From: Flavobacterium sp. 5
GTDB taxonomy: Bacteria; Bacteroidota; Bacteroidia; Flavobacteriales; Flavobacteriaceae
Length of the DNA stretch: 64,000 nucleotides
Assembly: GCF_002813295.1 (NCBI RefSeq)
Contig: NZ_PHUE01000001.1
Coordinates: 3,038,001-3,102,000 of the forward strand
Reading direction: 5' to 3'
The notes under the pieces are model-generated. The model made no database searches and had not been told where the DNA came from. It worked only from the letters and a program-made list of their open reading frames with translations. Below, in pieces: positions 62,707-64,000 of this stretch; position 1 is the first letter of the stretch, and every line of letters begins with the position of its first letter. Made by a program: the position numbers and the translations under genes.

Positions 62707-63685
62707 ATTATCCAAGCATGGAGTTACTCCAACTACTATCGAAACTCTTGGTCCCCTTTTGGAGCAAGAAGGCTTTAGAATATGGTATAGTTCATCTCAA
62801 AAAAACCAAGGATTACGATTAATAATCATGTTGTGGAGTGTTTTTCAATATAGAAAAGTTGATTGTGTTCTTATTGATACTTACAGTACTGCCAATTTTT
62901 GGTATGCATTTGCAATTTCTCAATTGTGTCGCTTTTTAAAAATAAAGTACATTCCTATTTTACACGGAGGTAATTTATCTTTAAGATTGAAGAAGAATCC
63001 GAAAATGTGTGAAATGATTTTCAAACATTCTTTTCAGAATGTTGCTCCCTCTCTCTTTTTGATTAGTGAATTCAAAGCTAATGGATATGAAAATATAATT
63101 CATATTCCAAATGCAATTGAATTGGATAGATATCCTTTTTTGAAAAGAGAAAAAGCAATTCCTAATTTATTATGGGTTCGTTCTTTTGCGCAACTATACA
63201 ATCCTGTAATGGCTGTTGAAGTATTTGCTTCTTTAAAAGAAAAATATCCAGAAGCTACACTTTGTATGGTTGGACCCGAAAAAGATGGTAGTTTATTAGA
63301 AACCAAAAAACGAGCTAAAGAACTTAATGTCGAAGTACTTTTTACAGGGAAATTATCTAAGAAAGATTGGATTGTTCTGTCTGAAAATTATTCTATTTTT
63401 ATAAATACAACCCATTTTGACAATATGCCAGTAAGTGTGATTGAAGCTATGTCTCTAGGTTTAGCTGTTGTTTCTACTAATGTTGGAGGTATTCCATTTT
63501 TGGTAGAAAACGAAAAAGAGTCTCTATTGGTACCCGATGAAGATATGGATCAAATGACGAGGTCAATCGTTAGATTAATTGAAGATCCTTATTTGTATAA
63601 TGAAATTATAACTAATGCTAGAAATAAATCAAAACATTTTGGATGGCAGGAAGTTAAGTTAAAATGGTTAGCTATTTTAAAATAA
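62678..63685 (+). CDS. Glycosyltransferase family 4
   Basis: A 335-residue GT-B enzyme. It begins LLYIGNKLSKHGVTPTTIET, then YIPILHGGNLSLRL, HIPNAIELDRYPF and LLWVRSFAQLYNPVMAVEVF. NTTHFDNMPVSVIEAMSLGLAVV contains the EX7E-type element. The start is TTG at 62678, overlapping the polymerase by 29 bases. A shorter acceptor domain than in its neighbours is noted, but all donor-side motifs are present. Confidence 0.86.
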   Translation: MKNLLYIGNKLSKHGVTPTTIETLGPLLEQEGFRIWYSSSQKNQGLRLIIMLWSVFQYRKVDCVLIDTYSTANFWYAFAISQLCRFLKIKYIPILHGGNLSLRLKKNPKMCEMIFKHSFQNVAPSLFLISEFKANGYENIIHIPNAIELDRYPFLKREKAIPNLLWVRSFAQLYNPVMAVEVFASLKEKYPEATLCMVGPEKDGSLLETKKRAKELNVEVLFTGKLSKKDWIVLSENYSIFINTTHFDNMPVSVIEAMSLGLAVVSTNVGGIPFLVENEKESLLVPDEDMDQMTRSIVRLIEDPYLYNEIITNARNKSKHFGWQEVKLKWLAILK

Positions 63686-63742
63686 AGAAGGTTTGTTTTT
63701 TATATAATAACTAACTTGCAACTAAATTCAACTCTTTAAAGA

Positions 63743-64000
63743 ATGAGTAATTCAAAAAAAATGCATTTCGAAATATCCGAACGTAAACTGCTTTTACGGA
63801 TTTTTGATGTAGTTTTTGTGTTATTAGGTTTGTATTGTCTTGGGTTTATTCCAGAATTTAATTATTTTCAATTCTCATTAATCAATTACTATTGGGTTAT
63901 TGTTTTAGCTATTTATATTAGTGTTTTTGGGGCGATTTTTGAAATGTATAATCTTCAAGTTGCAAGTAACCATTTTCAAGCATTACGTAGTACAATTTTG
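63743..64000 (+). CDS. WcaJ-like polyprenyl-phosphate sugar transferase, 3' end missing
   Basis: Only 86 codons are inside the window. The N-terminus ISERKLLLRIFDVVFVLLGLYCLGF and a second hydrophobic helix (YYWVIVLAIYISVFGAIFEM) match the membrane part of exopolysaccharide polyprenyl glycosylphosphotransferases. In these the catalytic sugar-transferase domain comes after ~250 residues and is therefore off the edge. It would start a glycan by adding a hexose-1-phosphate to undecaprenyl phosphate. Family is inferred from the N-terminus alone. Confidence 0.65.
   Translation, partial: MSNSKKMHFEISERKLLLRIFDVVFVLLGLYCLGFIPEFNYFQFSLINYYWVIVLAIYISVFGAIFEMYNLQVASNHFQALRSTIL

Noticed and set aside
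1278..63306. Scattered minus-strand open frames of 60-124 codons
   Set aside because: They lie inside well-supported plus-strand genes, have no recognisable domain, and are expected from codon structure in AT-rich DNA.
1..64000. Mobile elements, CRISPR arrays, tRNA or rRNA genes
   Set aside because: No transposase or integrase motif, regularly spaced repeats or recognisable structural RNA was found on reading the window.

Overview
The window is a continuous, almost entirely plus-strand surface-polysaccharide biosynthesis region from a low-GC member of the Bacteroidota, most likely a Flavobacterium or close relative. Support for this comes from the strong A/T bias, genes without obvious purine-rich ribosome binding sites, a UpxY-type NusG paralogue ahead of a Wza gene, an ~800-residue Wza, a glycine-rich Wzz, and WbsX-type proteins. 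The genus is an inference from style and was not tested by any search. The region is cut at both ends: a UDP-sugar dehydrogenase at the left and a polyprenyl-phosphate sugar transferase at the right.

Region A (1 to about 28.3 kb) looks like a Wzx/Wzy-type assembly operon. It starts with a UDP-HexNAc 6-dehydrogenase and RmlB, followed by the UpxY-like antiterminator and a 264-nt leader. Wza, Wzz, ManC, a membrane-anchored GH88/GH105-like protein, a Wzx flippase and a pyruvyl-transferase-like protein come next. A block of glycosyltransferases, an acetyltransferase, a WbsX protein and an EpsG-like polymerase follows. The region closes with an epimerase, RmlC, RmlD, a Bacteroidota-specific hypothetical, RmlA, a WecA/WbpL-like and a PglC-like initiating transferase, and a WbpM/CapD-like dehydratase. 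A good intrinsic terminator lies at 28264-28298.

Region B (28.5 to about 37 kb) carries CysQ and CysC (PAP removal and PAPS formation), a Wzm/Wzt ABC exporter whose ATPase has a C-terminal extension, two methyltransferases, a sulfotransferase, a second WbsX and more glycosyltransferases. Together these suggest an ABC-exported glycan that is methylated and perhaps sulfated.

Region C (about 37 to 49 kb) is a tightly packed run of GT-A (GT2-like) glycosyltransferases. It also holds an acetyltransferase gene split by one in-frame stop, a CapF-like reductase lacking the cupin domain, a CapE/PseB-like dehydratase and an intact acetyltransferase. Region D (49.3 to 55.6 kb) is a NeuB-NeuC-NeuA nonulosonic-acid operon joined by overlapping genes to a 2-hydroxyacid dehydrogenase, followed by an MBOAT acyltransferase and its SGNH-like partner. 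Region E (55.6 to 64 kb) holds GT-B glycosyltransferases, a second Wzy/WaaL-like protein and the start of a WcaJ-like transferase.

The window therefore encodes material for dTDP-L-rhamnose, GDP-mannose, a HexNAc-uronic acid, a 6-deoxy-HexNAc and a CMP-nonulosonic acid. It has about two dozen glycosyltransferases, two export routes, three candidate initiating enzymes and two candidate polymerase/ligase proteins. I saw no tRNA, rRNA, CRISPR array, insertion sequence or phage gene.
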